64,000 nt of DNA from contig CABQKA010000006.1 in NCBI GenBank assembly GCA_902464615.1, positions 62,001-126,000 on the forward strand. The letters are read 5' to 3'. Made by a program: the position numbers and the translations under genes. The notes below the pieces were generated by a model. That model was not told where the DNA came from, did not search any database, and worked only from the letters and a program-made list of their open reading frames with translations. This document shows, piece by piece, positions 26,056 to 35,653 of this stretch; the first letter of the stretch is position 1, and each line of letters begins with the position of its first letter. The stretch is from an uncultured Prevotella sp. (GTDB lineage Bacteria; Bacteroidota; Bacteroidia; Bacteroidales; Bacteroidaceae).

Positions 26056-26961
26056 ATGAGCGAAATACTAGACTTGAAGACGGTGCATGACTACAATGTT
26101 TTTCTCGGACTGGAAACACAGAATCCGCTGGTAGGCTTCGTGGATTTCTCCAAAGTGGAAGTGCTCCACCACCGCCGCAAATGTTTCAACTTCTACGGCA
26201 TCTTTCTAAAAGAAAAAATACACGGACCGCTGGTCTACGGACGCAGCAAATACGATTACCAGGAGGGGACACTCGTATTCGTGGCGCCGGGACAAGTGGC
26301 GGGAATCGACGACGACGGCACGACGCGCCACCCGCAAGGCTACGCCTTGTTCTTCCACCCGGACCTTATCCGGGGCACGTCGTTAGCCCGCAAGATGAAG
26401 GAATACACTTTCTTTTCCTACGAAGTAAACGAAGCGCTGCACATGTCCGAACGCGAGCGCCAGACCGTATTCAACTGTTTCGGCGAAATAGAAGAGGAGC
26501 TTCAGCATACTATCGACAAGCACAGCCGCAACATCATCGTCTCCAACATCGAGGTGCTGCTCAACCACTGTCTGCGCTTCTATGACCGCCAGTTCACCAC
26601 GCGGGCCACACTCAACACCGACGTGCTGTCACGCTTCGAGGCGTTGCTCGGCGATTACTTCGACTCCGAAAAGCCCGTAAAACTGGGGCTTCCCTCCGTA
26701 TCCTGGTGTGCAGACCAGCTCCATTTCTCCGCCAACTATTTCGGAGACTTGGTAAAGAAACAGACCGGGAAGTCAGCCATCGAGTACATCCATCTCGCCG
26801 TCATAGGAAAGGTGAAGGACCGCTTACTCGAAACGGACAAGACAGTCAGCGAAATTGCCTACGAAGTAGGTTTCCAGTACCCGCACCACTTAAGCCGGCT
26901 GTTCAAAAAGGTGGCCGGCTGCACGCCCAACGAATACCGCCTGCGCGAACGGATTGTGTAG
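26056..26961 (+). CDS. AraC-family regulator, probable master of the redox regulon
   Basis: A 301-residue regulator with an N-terminal cupin-like sensory region (VLHHRRKCFNFYGIF, GTLVFVAPGQVAG, YALFFHPDLIRG). Both C-terminal helix-turn-helices are intact: WCADQLHFSANYFGDLVKKQ and KTVSEIAYEVGFQYPHHLSR with the closing TPNEYR. It is divergent from the symporter operon, and two operator pairs lie between them. Similar in layout to the regulator at 13845, but with a normal second HTH. I infer that it binds the repeated operator and responds to a reactive carbonyl or quinone. Confidence 0.9.
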   Translation: MSEILDLKTVHDYNVFLGLETQNPLVGFVDFSKVEVLHHRRKCFNFYGIFLKEKIHGPLVYGRSKYDYQEGTLVFVAPGQVAGIDDDGTTRHPQGYALFFHPDLIRGTSLARKMKEYTFFSYEVNEALHMSERERQTVFNCFGEIEEELQHTIDKHSRNIIVSNIEVLLNHCLRFYDRQFTTRATLNTDVLSRFEALLGDYFDSEKPVKLGLPSVSWCADQLHFSANYFGDLVKKQTGKSAIEYIHLAVIGKVKDRLLETDKTVSEIAYEVGFQYPHHLSRLFKKVAGCTPNEYRLRERIV

Positions 26962-26989
26962 GCCCGACACCGGACAGCCGGTGCCGGGC
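26962..26989 (+). terminator. Hairpin directly after the AraC gene
   Basis: Arms of 12 bp with one mismatch (26962-26973 and 26978-26989) around a four-base loop. No T run, so the strength is uncertain. It may serve both convergent genes. Confidence 0.4.
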
Positions 26990-27081
26990 ACATATTCCTG
27001 CGATGGGAAATCCTCACCGCATCCGCTTCGCGATGCTTGCCATCCGGCTACGCACTGCCGCCGGCCTTCGCCGCCCACAGC

Positions 27082-28986
27082 TTAAAAACGGAAGTTCACG
27101 CCTCCCATCACCGTGGCCCGCGGCATGGGGTAGCCGGCGTTGATTTCATATTTCTGCGCCAGGAGGTTTTCTCCGCGTGCCCAGATGTCGAGCCACTTGC
27201 TTACGCGGAAAGAACCGCGCAAGTTCCACAAGACGAAATTCTCCTGCTGCGGATTGTCGCCGACGGCGGTGTACAGGCCGGCGATGTATTGCAGTCCGGT
27301 GGAAACGTTCCAGCGCCCTTTGGAGAAGTTTGCTCCGGCATAGAGCTTATGTTCCGGCGCCGCAATGACCGGATGCTCCATGTGCAGGAAGCTGTAGTTG
27401 CCGTCCACCGACCAGGCTTCATTGATGCACCAGGCAGCCTGTAGCTCCACGCCGGCATTCTCTATCGTGCCGGTGTTTTGGTTAAGCATCCCGCTGCCGC
27501 CGGGATTGGGCAAGGTGACTATCAGGTTCTTGCCGTCTATGAAAAACACGTTGACACCGTAGTTCAGCCGTCCGCTCAACAGGGTCTGCGAAAAGGCGAC
27601 CTCGTAGTTCCACATCGACTCCGGTTGCAAATCCGGATTCTGGGGAGGGAACATATACATCTCCCGCAAGATTGGATAGCGGAAGCCTTTGGCTGCCGAG
27701 GCCTTCAGTTCTATGGCATGCGGCAAGTGGAAGGCGAGCCCCGCCTGCGGGACCCACTCCGTGCCGACCCGTGAGTGGTGGTCGGCGCGCAGCCCGGCGT
27801 TCAGTGTCAGCCAGTGGCCCAAGTCCTGACGGAAGTCCACATAGCCGGCCACCTCGTCCTCGTGCTTGTCCACCAGGTCCCTGCGTGTTCCGGCATTTTC
27901 CCCGGCCACATAGTCCGTCCAGGCCCGGCCGCCGTAACGGAACCAGTCTATGCCGAGCGTAATGCGGTTGCCCGTAAAGAACTGCGTGCTCTGATAGAGC
28001 GACACGCCCATCATATTGTCACGCGATTTGAAGCGGCCGTCCTGCGACGTCTCGCCCTCACTGGGCGTGTAGCCGTCGTTAATCCAATGCTTGCCCCAAT
28101 TGTAGAAAAAGCTCAGCGCGCCCGAAGTTTTCCCGTACCGGTTACTGAGGGCCACGGAGGTCACACCCCTTGTGATGCGCTGATCGCCGTCCACCAACGG
28201 GGCAGTGACCGGCCCGGGGTAGGAAGCGTTGAAGTGCGTCACGTTCACATCGGCATACACGTTCCAATGGTCCGTCACGTCGTAGCCCAACTTGGCGTAA
28301 CCGCCGTACTGCTCAAAGCCCATGTCGGCACGGTGTCCGTCCGTGCGGTTATACGAACCGCTCACCACGCTGCTGAACCTTCCTTTCCTGACGCGGTTGG
28401 TCAGCTCCGTCTCCACAGTGTTATACGAGCCGTAGCCTGCGCGCAGGTTCGTGCGCACGCCGTCTTCGTGCATCTTGCGGGTAACGATGTTGATGACACC
28501 ACCCATAGCGTTCGAACCGTAGAGCACAGAGGCCGGACCGCGAAGCACTTCCACACGGTCGGCCAGGAATGACTGGTAACTGTCGGAAATAGGGTGGCCG
28601 AATATGCCGGCATACTGCGGATGCCCGTCCACAAGTACCATCAGGCGCGCGCTTCCGCCGCTCAGTCCGCGCAGGGAGATTCCTCCCGCGGCGCCGTCGG
28701 AAACGCCGTAGCCCATCACGCCACGCTCCGTGACGAAAAGGCCCGGCACCTGTTCGGAGAGCACAGGCAGGAGCGACGGTTGCTGGCTTTGCTCGATGGT
28801 CAGACGGTCCACCACCGACACGGTTTGCGACAAATGCCGGACGTCGGTCGCGTTGCGCGTCCCGGTGACTACGGCTTCGCCCAACGGTATGTTGCGCGCG
28901 GTGCTGTCGCCCACGGTTTGCGCCCGTAATGTTCCGGCAGGCATCAGGCAGACTGCCAACAAGCTGGACAGGGTAATCATTCTCAT
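27082..28986 (-). CDS. TonB-dependent outer-membrane receptor (BtuB/siderophore type)
   Basis: A 634-residue protein: signal peptide (MRMITLSSLLAVCLMPAGTLRA), a plug domain (LGEAVVTGTRNATDV as TonB-box-like region, ISLRGLSGGSARLMVLVDG, RVEVLRGPASVLYGSNAMGGVINIVTRK) and a 22-strand-type barrel ending in GGVNFRF with terminal Phe. No carboxypeptidase-like N-terminal extension and no SusD neighbour, so it is more like metal-chelate or cobalamin receptors than SusC. A -7 box (TATTTTTG) lies near 29084-29091, leaving a ~100-base leader with a small GC hairpin and no recognisable riboswitch. Confidence 0.9.
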   Translation of the reverse strand: MRMITLSSLLAVCLMPAGTLRAQTVGDSTARNIPLGEAVVTGTRNATDVRHLSQTVSVVDRLTIEQSQQPSLLPVLSEQVPGLFVTERGVMGYGVSDGAAGGISLRGLSGGSARLMVLVDGHPQYAGIFGHPISDSYQSFLADRVEVLRGPASVLYGSNAMGGVINIVTRKMHEDGVRTNLRAGYGSYNTVETELTNRVRKGRFSSVVSGSYNRTDGHRADMGFEQYGGYAKLGYDVTDHWNVYADVNVTHFNASYPGPVTAPLVDGDQRITRGVTSVALSNRYGKTSGALSFFYNWGKHWINDGYTPSEGETSQDGRFKSRDNMMGVSLYQSTQFFTGNRITLGIDWFRYGGRAWTDYVAGENAGTRRDLVDKHEDEVAGYVDFRQDLGHWLTLNAGLRADHHSRVGTEWVPQAGLAFHLPHAIELKASAAKGFRYPILREMYMFPPQNPDLQPESMWNYEVAFSQTLLSGRLNYGVNVFFIDGKNLIVTLPNPGGSGMLNQNTGTIENAGVELQAAWCINEAWSVDGNYSFLHMEHPVIAAPEHKLYAGANFSKGRWNVSTGLQYIAGLYTAVGDNPQQENFVLWNLRGSFRVSKWLDIWARGENLLAQKYEINAGYPMPRATVMGGVNFRF

Positions 28987-29296
28987 GACAGGTTTCGTTT
29001 TTTAGCTGGTTTGTCGTTCTTGCTTATATTAATTATGGTGTGGGGAGCGGGCAAGGAAATGCGCCCGCCTTTACGGCTGCAAAAATAAGCACATTACGCC
29101 AACGGCAGACTACCCAAAATACGGGAGGAGATACCTATATCCCTTTTTCTGCCCGCACTGGCCTGGCATACGGAAACAGACAGGCACCGGCTTTCCCGTC
29201 TTGGACTTTTTTGTTTAATTTTGTCCCCTGAACCCCTCCCCGCCTGCGCGCCGGCAGCCAAGCCGTGAGCCTGGGCGGGTACGTAACGACCATGAC

Positions 29297-31324
29297 ATGC
29301 CCATGAAACTTTGCTTCATCTTTTTGCTGGCCCTTTGCGGCTGGACGCAGGCCCGGACGCAAGAGGCCGCTCCCGTGCTGTTGCCCGTGCCTCAACGTCT
29401 GTCCTATACGCCGGAGCGTTTCGTTCTGGACCATGTACGGGTGGAAGGCCATGCCGGACGGGACGACTGGGAAGCCTGGCTGCGCGAGGAGGGCGTAAGC
29501 CCGGAACCGCAGGGCAAAGGGCGCGTGCTCCGGCTGGAACTGGCGGACACGCTGCCCGGTATTCCGCTGAACACGGCGGAAGCCTACCTGCTCCACGTGA
29601 CGGCCGACAGTCTTTGCGTGACGGCGGCTACGCCGACCGGGCTTTACCGGGCCTTGCAGACGGTCCGGCAGCTCACGCTTTCCGACAGTCCGGGCCGCCG
29701 CTGGGTGGCCGGCTGCCGCGTCGCGGACTGGCCCGCCTTCCGCGTCCGCGGATTCATGCACGACGCGGGCCGCTCCTACATCCCTCTCGATGAGCTGAAA
29801 AGGGAGATTGCCTTGCTCAGCCGCTTCAAGGTCAACGTTTTCCACTGGCACCTGACGGAGAATCAGGCCTGGAGGCTGGAAAGCAGAATCTACCCCCAGC
29901 TCAACGACAGCGCCAACATGACCCGCATGCCCGGCCGCTACTACACGATAGCCGAGGCCCGCGAACTGGCCGACTTCTGCCGTCGCCACCACGTGCTGCT
30001 CATTCCCGAAATCGACGTGCCCGGCCACAGCGCCGCCTTCGAGCGTACTTTCGGCTTTCCCATGCAAAGCCCCGAGGGCGAAAGCGTCCTGCGGCAACTG
30101 CTCGCCGAAGCCTGCGCCACCTTCGACGTGCCCTTCCTGCACCTGGGCACAGACGAGGCCGCCTTCACCCGCCCGGGCTTCGTGCCCCGCATGGTGGCTT
30201 TCGTCCGGGCACAAGGGAAAAATGTCATCTCCTGGAATCCCGGCTGGAACTACCGGCCGGGCGAAATCGACATGACCCAGCTCTGGAGCTACCGCGGCAA
30301 AGCCCAGCCCGGCATCCCCGCCATCGACTGCCGCTTCCACTATGCGAACCACTACGACGTCTTTGCCGACCTCGTGGCGCTCTACAACAGTAAAGTCTAC
30401 GGGGCGGAGGAGGGAAGCCCCGACCTGGCCGGGGCCATCCTGGCCTTTTGGAACGACCGCTACGTGCCGGGCACGGACCGCATCCTCTCCGAAAACAATT
30501 TCTACGCCAACATGCTGGCCCTGGCGGAACGGACGTGGCGCGGCGGCGGGACGGCCTACTTCGACGGCAACGGCACGCTGCTGCGCGACACGGCCTCGCA
30601 GGAATTCCGCGGCTTCCGCGACTTCGAATCGCGGCTGTTGCGGCTGAAGCGCCGCTACTTTTCCGGCCTGCCCTTCCCCTACGTCCGCCAGACACAAATA
30701 CGCTGGCGCGTGACAGACCCGTTCCCCAACGGCGGCGACCTTGCCCGCCGCTTCCCGCCCGAAGAGCGCGACGACACCTGCTACGCCTACGAGGGACGCA
30801 CCTATGGCAGCCGCACCGTTTGCGGTGCGGGCGTCTACCTGCGCCACGTATGGGGCGGACTGGTCCCCGGACTTTTCGCACATCCCGAGGAAAACCACAC
30901 CGCCTATGCCACCACGTGGGTTCATTCGCCCACGGAGCAGACGGCCGGACTGGTACTCGAGTTCCAGAATTACAGCCGCTCGGAAAGCGACCTGCCGCCA
31001 CAGCCGGGGACGTGGGACTACAAGGGCAGCCGCGCCTGGCTGAACGGAGCGGAAATCATGCCGCCCGCATGGACCGGCACACACCGCAAACGCTCGAACG
31101 AGACGCCGCTCGGCAACGAGAACTGGACGTCGCGGCCGCCCGTCCGCGTGCGGCTGCACAAGGGATGGAACAAGCTGTTCCTGAAATTGCCCGTCGGCCG
31201 CTTCCAGACGCCCGAAGTGCGCCTGGTGAAATGGATGTTCACCGCCGTATTCGTCACCCCCGACGGCCGCGACGCGCTGGAAGGTCTGACCTACTCGCCC
31301 GACGCTCCCGCTGCGGCGGACTGA
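29297..31324 (+). CDS. GH20 beta-N-acetylhexosaminidase
   Basis: A 675-residue secreted glycosidase that removes terminal beta-GlcNAc/GalNAc. Signal peptide (MPMKLCFIFLLALCGWTQA), GH20b-type N-terminal domain, then the catalytic barrel: GFMHDAGRSYIP, NVFHWHLTENQAWRLE, LIPEIDVPGHSAAF and HLGTDEAAF with the catalytic Asp286-Glu287 pair. A ~190-residue C-terminal extension contains a galactose-binding-like segment. The start may be 29297 or the Met at 29303. A -7 box TAATTTTG lies near 29215-29222. Likely harvests host glycans. Confidence 0.94.
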   Translation: MPMKLCFIFLLALCGWTQARTQEAAPVLLPVPQRLSYTPERFVLDHVRVEGHAGRDDWEAWLREEGVSPEPQGKGRVLRLELADTLPGIPLNTAEAYLLHVTADSLCVTAATPTGLYRALQTVRQLTLSDSPGRRWVAGCRVADWPAFRVRGFMHDAGRSYIPLDELKREIALLSRFKVNVFHWHLTENQAWRLESRIYPQLNDSANMTRMPGRYYTIAEARELADFCRRHHVLLIPEIDVPGHSAAFERTFGFPMQSPEGESVLRQLLAEACATFDVPFLHLGTDEAAFTRPGFVPRMVAFVRAQGKNVISWNPGWNYRPGEIDMTQLWSYRGKAQPGIPAIDCRFHYANHYDVFADLVALYNSKVYGAEEGSPDLAGAILAFWNDRYVPGTDRILSENNFYANMLALAERTWRGGGTAYFDGNGTLLRDTASQEFRGFRDFESRLLRLKRRYFSGLPFPYVRQTQIRWRVTDPFPNGGDLARRFPPEERDDTCYAYEGRTYGSRTVCGAGVYLRHVWGGLVPGLFAHPEENHTAYATTWVHSPTEQTAGLVLEFQNYSRSESDLPPQPGTWDYKGSRAWLNGAEIMPPAWTGTHRKRSNETPLGNENWTSRPPVRVRLHKGWNKLFLKLPVGRFQTPEVRLVKWMFTAVFVTPDGRDALEGLTYSPDAPAAAD

Positions 31325-31360
31325 CCCCCGGCAGCGCGGCCCGTCCGCGCGTGAACACCG

Positions 31361-31427
31361 CCACAGGGCTAAGGCCCGCCGCCACGGGGATAATCCTCGT
31401 CGCAACGGGCCTTAGCCCCGTATGCGC
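31361..31427. repeat. Dispersed palindromic repeat, copy C (self-inverted)
   Basis: AGGGCTAAGGCCCG near 31365 and CGGGCCTTAGCCCCGT near 31406 are inverted copies separated by an ACGGGGATAATCCTCGTCG spacer. They can form a long stem after the GH20 gene. Otherwise 31325-31591 contains only the kinase promoter (TAACTTTG near 31527-31534). Confidence 0.65.
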
Positions 31428-31591
31428 CCCGCCACTCCGGGCCTGAAAAAGGTCTTACCCGGAAATCCGCCTGTCTGTTTTGGATTATTCACAAAAAGGG
31501 GCCGCTACCGTCGGCACAATCTGCGTAACTTTGCAAACCGCTGGCGCACGCCGCAGCCATTGCCGCGGCCACGCAGCCGCCCTCTCCGCCC

Positions 31592-34096
31592 ATGCGTTTC
31601 CACACCTCCCTGAAAGTCGCTTCCGGTTATGTCCTGCTGGCCTTGGTGCTGGCCGGCACAGTGGGCTACATCTACCGCCAGACACGCTCGCTGGCCGACG
31701 TCTCGGCGGCGGAAACGGCCATCGTACACCGCCGCCAGGCCGCCACCCACCTGGTGAGCCGGCTTTTCATAGCCGAGAACCTGAGCCAGACGGCAAGCCT
31801 GGGCGGCAAAGGGGCTCACGGGAAATATGCCGCGGCGGTGGACAGCGTACTGGCGGCGGCCGACAGCCTCGACGCCATGCTGGCCGACACGCTCCAGCAC
31901 GCGCGCCTCGACACCCTGCGCCGCCTGGTGGTGGACAAAATGGAGTGTACGGCACGCCTGCTCGCCGTCCGTTCGGACCGGCCGCTCGCCGCGGCATACC
32001 AACAGCGCATAGACGCCTTGCGTGCCGGCCTCGACTCGGTGCTGGTCCACCCCGCCGTGCAGCAACGCGTGGTCGAGGTGCAGCGCTCATACACGGTGGA
32101 ACGGACCAGCCGGAACTTTTTCCGGCGGCTGGGCGACGTGTTCCGCCGCCCACGCACCGACACGACCGAAGTGAAGCAGAACGAACAGGTACACTCCGCC
32201 GACACGCTGGTCCAGGACATCAACGTGGCCGACTCCGTGGCCGCCGCGCTGGCAGACATCCACCGCGACGCCGCCCGCCGCGAGGCGGCCAGCCACAGCA
32301 GGGCCAAGGCACGCGAAGAGGCGGTGCGCGCCGTCGGAGCGGAACTTTCACGACGCATCGGCGAACTCCTGCGCGCCATCGAGACCGAAGAGGCGCTCTG
32401 GATGGACGAAGCGCTACGATACGAAACGGCCGCGCGGCGCCGTGCCGTATGGACCGTCGGCGGACTCGCGGCCGTCGCAGCCGTCCTGGCGCTGGGACTG
32501 ACTTGCTGGGTGTGGCGCGACATACGCCGCGCCGCGCGTTACCGCGCCGCACTGGAAGAGGCCAAGCAACAGGCCGAACAACTGTTGGAGCAACGCGAAC
32601 AACTGATGCTGACCGTCACACACGACATCAAAGCCCCGGTCTCGTCCATATTGGGCTACCTGGAACTGCTCCGCTCCGGAGCGGACGGGCAACAGGCCGC
32701 ACGCTACGTGGGCTACATGCAGGGGGCAGCGGACCATCTGCTACACCTCGTCACCGCCCTGCTCGACTTCCACCGCCTGGATGCCGGAAAGATGGACGTA
32801 CACACCGGGCGCTTCGACCCGGGCCGCCTCTTCGTGGAAACGGTCGAGGCCTTGCGCCCCATAGCCGAAAAGAAAGGGCTGGAACTGCGCGCCGAAGTGG
32901 ACATATCGGTATGCCGCACGTGTGCGGGCGATGCCTTCCGCCTGCGGCAGATTGCAGAGAACCTGCTGACCAATGCCTTGAAATTCACAGCTGAAGGAAG
33001 CATCACGCTGCGCGCCTCCTGGGCGGATGGCACTCTGACTTTCAGCGTAAAGGACACGGGCTGCGGCATGACGCTCGTAGAACAGCGCCGCATCTTCGAC
33101 GCCTTCACGCGGCTGTCCAGCGCACAAGGCCAGGAAGGCGTAGGCCTCGGACTGGCCATCACGAAGAAGCTGGTAGACCTTCTGGGCGGCAAACTCGAAG
33201 TAGCCAGCGAGCGCGGACAGGGAAGCACCTTCACAGTAGCGCTGCCGCTGGAGGAAACCGAGGACGCACCGGAAACCGGCGGGGAAGAGAAGGACAGCCC
33301 CGCCCCGGCCGGCCGGCGCGTGCTGCTCATAGACGACGACCGCCTGCAACTGCGCCTGACGGTGGAGATGCTGGACCGCCTGTCCGGAGGAAAAGGCCGC
33401 GTCGTGGCCTGCACCCAGCCCGAGGAGCTCTTCGACCGGCTGCGGGAAGAGACGTTCGACGTGGTGCTGACGGACATACAGATGCCCGCAATGGGCGGAT
33501 TCGACCTGTTGCGGCAGCTACGCGCCTCCGGCGGGAAAGCTACGCAAATACCCGTCGTGGCCGTGACGGCGCGCAGCGACATGACGGAAGAAGCCCTGCG
33601 CGAAGCAGGGTTTGCGGCCTGCCTGCACAAGCCGTTCAACCTGCACGAGCTGGCCGGCGCGCTGGCCCGGGCGGGAGCGGGAGAGACCGGCACGCCGCCC
33701 CAGCCCGCCGCGGGGCGGGAAGAGACGGGAGCAGAGACCAACCCGTTTGCCGCGCTGACAGCCTTCGCAGACGGCGACGCGGCAGCCGGAGAGGAGATAC
33801 TCCGCACATTCCGCGACGAGACGGCCCGCCACAGCGAGTCTTTCGCCGCAGCGATGGCGGCGAAAGACAAAGCGGAAATCTGCCGGCTGGCCCACAAGAT
33901 ACTGCCGGCATTCACGCTGATAGGCGCCGCCGCGGCGGCAGACATGCGGCTACTCGAAGCACGGCGCGCCGAAACCGCATGGACACCGGCAGACGACGCC
34001 CCGGCAGCGCGCGTGGCCACAGCCCTGCGCCAGACGCTGCGGCAGCTGGACGAGCGCCTCGGCAGACAGGACTACGCCCACACAAAGACAGAATGA
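31592..34096 (+). CDS. Hybrid sensor histidine kinase with receiver and HPt domains
   Basis: An 834-residue membrane kinase. One transmembrane helix near the N-terminus (VASGYVLLALVLAGTVGYIY), a ~240-residue periplasmic region with coiled-coil character, and a second helix (TVGGLAAVAAVLALGLTCWVW). HisKA follows with His344 (VTHDIKAP), HATPase (NLLTNALKF, DTGCGM, GVGLGLAITKK), a receiver with Asp628 (VVLTDIQMP) and a C-terminal HPt with His768 (CRLAHKILP). This supports a His-Asp-His-Asp relay ending at the response regulator encoded 25 bases downstream. Signal unknown. Confidence 0.94.
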   Translation: MRFHTSLKVASGYVLLALVLAGTVGYIYRQTRSLADVSAAETAIVHRRQAATHLVSRLFIAENLSQTASLGGKGAHGKYAAAVDSVLAAADSLDAMLADTLQHARLDTLRRLVVDKMECTARLLAVRSDRPLAAAYQQRIDALRAGLDSVLVHPAVQQRVVEVQRSYTVERTSRNFFRRLGDVFRRPRTDTTEVKQNEQVHSADTLVQDINVADSVAAALADIHRDAARREAASHSRAKAREEAVRAVGAELSRRIGELLRAIETEEALWMDEALRYETAARRRAVWTVGGLAAVAAVLALGLTCWVWRDIRRAARYRAALEEAKQQAEQLLEQREQLMLTVTHDIKAPVSSILGYLELLRSGADGQQAARYVGYMQGAADHLLHLVTALLDFHRLDAGKMDVHTGRFDPGRLFVETVEALRPIAEKKGLELRAEVDISVCRTCAGDAFRLRQIAENLLTNALKFTAEGSITLRASWADGTLTFSVKDTGCGMTLVEQRRIFDAFTRLSSAQGQEGVGLGLAITKKLVDLLGGKLEVASERGQGSTFTVALPLEETEDAPETGGEEKDSPAPAGRRVLLIDDDRLQLRLTVEMLDRLSGGKGRVVACTQPEELFDRLREETFDVVLTDIQMPAMGGFDLLRQLRASGGKATQIPVVAVTARSDMTEEALREAGFAACLHKPFNLHELAGALARAGAGETGTPPQPAAGREETGAETNPFAALTAFADGDAAAGEEILRTFRDETARHSESFAAAMAAKDKAEICRLAHKILPAFTLIGAAAAADMRLLEARRAETAWTPADDAPAARVATALRQTLRQLDERLGRQDYAHTKTE

Positions 34097-34121
34097 CAGA
34101 CTTTACAGAAAGAACTTACGT

Positions 34122-35462
34122 ATGCCTCACTTATTAATCGTAGAAGACGACTTGACATTTTCCCTCATGCTCAAGACGTGGCTAAGCAAGCAAGGTTTCG
34201 CGGTAGAAACAGCCAGCAGCGTGCGGTCAGCGGTGAGGTTGCTGTTGGAACACGGACCGTTCGGACTTGTACTTTCAGACTTGCGGCTGCCGGACCACGA
34301 CGGCCTGTATCTCCTGGAATGGATGCGCGGGAAAGGCATCCTTACGCCCATGATTATCATGACGGGCTACGCCGAAGTGCAGAACGCCGTAGAAGCCATG
34401 AAACGCGGGGCAAGCGATTACATAGCCAAGCCGGTGCACCACGACATCCTGCTCCATAAAATCCAGGAAGCCCTGTCGAAAGCCACACCGGAGGCCGCGT
34501 CCACGACGAAGCAGGAGCCCCAGCCGCCGGCACCGTCCACGAGCCACCTGGAAGGGCGCAGCCCGGCCGCCCGCCAGCTGTATGGCTACGTAGCCTTGGT
34601 GGCGCCCACGCCCATGTCGGTGCTGATCACCGGGGCAAGCGGCACGGGAAAAGAATACGTAGCCCGGCGCATCCACGAGCTGAGCAAACGGGCCGGCCGG
34701 CCGTTCGTGGCCATAGACTGCGGGGCCATGACCAAAGAACTGGCGGCCTCGGAATTTTTCGGACACGTAAAGGGCGCGTTCACCGGAGCGGCCAGCGACA
34801 AAACGGGGGCCTTCGAGGAAGCCAACGGCGGCACGCTTTTCCTGGACGAAGTGGGCAACCTGAGCTACGAGGTGCAGGTACAGCTTCTGCGCGCCTTGCA
34901 GGAACGGCGCATACGGCCGGTCGGAGGGACAAAGGAGACCGCTGTGGACATCCGGCTGGTGTGCGCGACAAATGAAGATTTGCCGGCAGCCATTGCCCGC
35001 GGGGAGTTCCGCGAAGACTTGTATCACCGGATCAATGAGTTTACGCTGCAAATGCCCCTGCTCCGCGAACGGAAGGAAGACATTCTGCTGTTTGCCGACT
35101 TCTTCCTGCAACAGGCCAACAAGGAGCTGGAACGTCAGGTAAGGGGATTCGACGAACGGGCCAGAGAGGCGATGGCGCACTATGCCTGGCCGGGCAACCT
35201 GCGCGAAATGAAAAACCTGGTGAAAAGGGCGACCTTGCTGGCCCAAGGCGACTACATCCGCCTGGAAGACTTGGGGACGGGACTTGCTGCCCCGCAGCAG
35301 GACACACTCCTACCCTTGCACGACGGGCACACGGAACAGGAACGCATCCGCCAGGCCCTCCAGGCAACAGGAGGCAACAAGAGCCGGGCCGCAGCCTTGC
35401 TCGGCGTGGACCGAAAGACCCTTTACAATAAACTCAAACTCTATGGCATAGGAGGACAATAG
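34122..35462 (+). CDS. Sigma-54-dependent response regulator (NtrC family)
   Basis: A 446-residue activator. Receiver domain with phospho-acceptor Asp53 (VLSDLRLP) and switch Lys (YIAKPVHH), a Pro/Glu linker, an AAA+ domain with Walker A GASGTGKE, the sigma-54 contact loop GAFTGA, Walker B TLFLDEVG and RIRPVGG, and a Fis-type HTH at the end (GNKSRAAALLGVDRKTLYNKLK). All functional motifs are intact. It is the last step of the phosphorelay from the upstream kinase. A box array and a -24/-12 promoter lie directly downstream, so the small secreted protein at 35654 is its likely target. Confidence 0.96.
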   Translation: MPHLLIVEDDLTFSLMLKTWLSKQGFAVETASSVRSAVRLLLEHGPFGLVLSDLRLPDHDGLYLLEWMRGKGILTPMIIMTGYAEVQNAVEAMKRGASDYIAKPVHHDILLHKIQEALSKATPEAASTTKQEPQPPAPSTSHLEGRSPAARQLYGYVALVAPTPMSVLITGASGTGKEYVARRIHELSKRAGRPFVAIDCGAMTKELAASEFFGHVKGAFTGAASDKTGAFEEANGGTLFLDEVGNLSYEVQVQLLRALQERRIRPVGGTKETAVDIRLVCATNEDLPAAIARGEFREDLYHRINEFTLQMPLLRERKEDILLFADFFLQQANKELERQVRGFDERAREAMAHYAWPGNLREMKNLVKRATLLAQGDYIRLEDLGTGLAAPQQDTLLPLHDGHTEQERIRQALQATGGNKSRAAALLGVDRKTLYNKLKLYGIGGQ

Positions 35463-35464
35463 GC

Positions 35465-35516
35465 TTTCCACACCCGACTTGTGGAAAAATTCCACAACAA
35501 TTCCACACTTCCACAG
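35465..35516 (+). promoter_or_regulatory. Enhancer-like array of five TTCCACA boxes
   Basis: Within 52 bases: TTTCCACA (35465-35472), TTGTGGAA (35479-35486), TTCCACAA (35490-35497), TTCCACA (35101 offset; 35501-35507) and TTCCACAG (35509-35516). The second and third form a perfect 8-bp inverted repeat with a 3-bp spacer. The array ends 68 bp before the -24 element, a typical place for upstream activating sequences of NtrC-family regulators. Confidence 0.7.
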
Positions 35517-35583
35517 CTCGCGGCCCACTGCGCACTTTTTATATCGCACTGTTTTTCAGCATATTGACTTCTCACACAAAGTT

Positions 35584-35598
35584 TGGCACGGTGATTGC
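35584..35598 (+). promoter_or_regulatory. Sigma-54 (-24/-12) promoter
   Basis: TGGCACGGTGATTGC: GG at 35585-35586 and GC at 35597-35598 with exactly ten bases between, matching the TGGCACG-N4-TTGC consensus. It points at the gene at 35654, giving a leader of about 45 bases. Confidence 0.85.
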
Positions 35599-35653
35599 GC
35601 CTATTATAGGCAGAACGACAAACAAAGTAAGAAACCAATAAAATAGAGAAGTT

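Noticed and set aside
28987..29091. Cobalamin riboswitch ahead of the TonB receptor
   Set aside because: The leader is only about 100 bases and lacks the conserved B12-box core.
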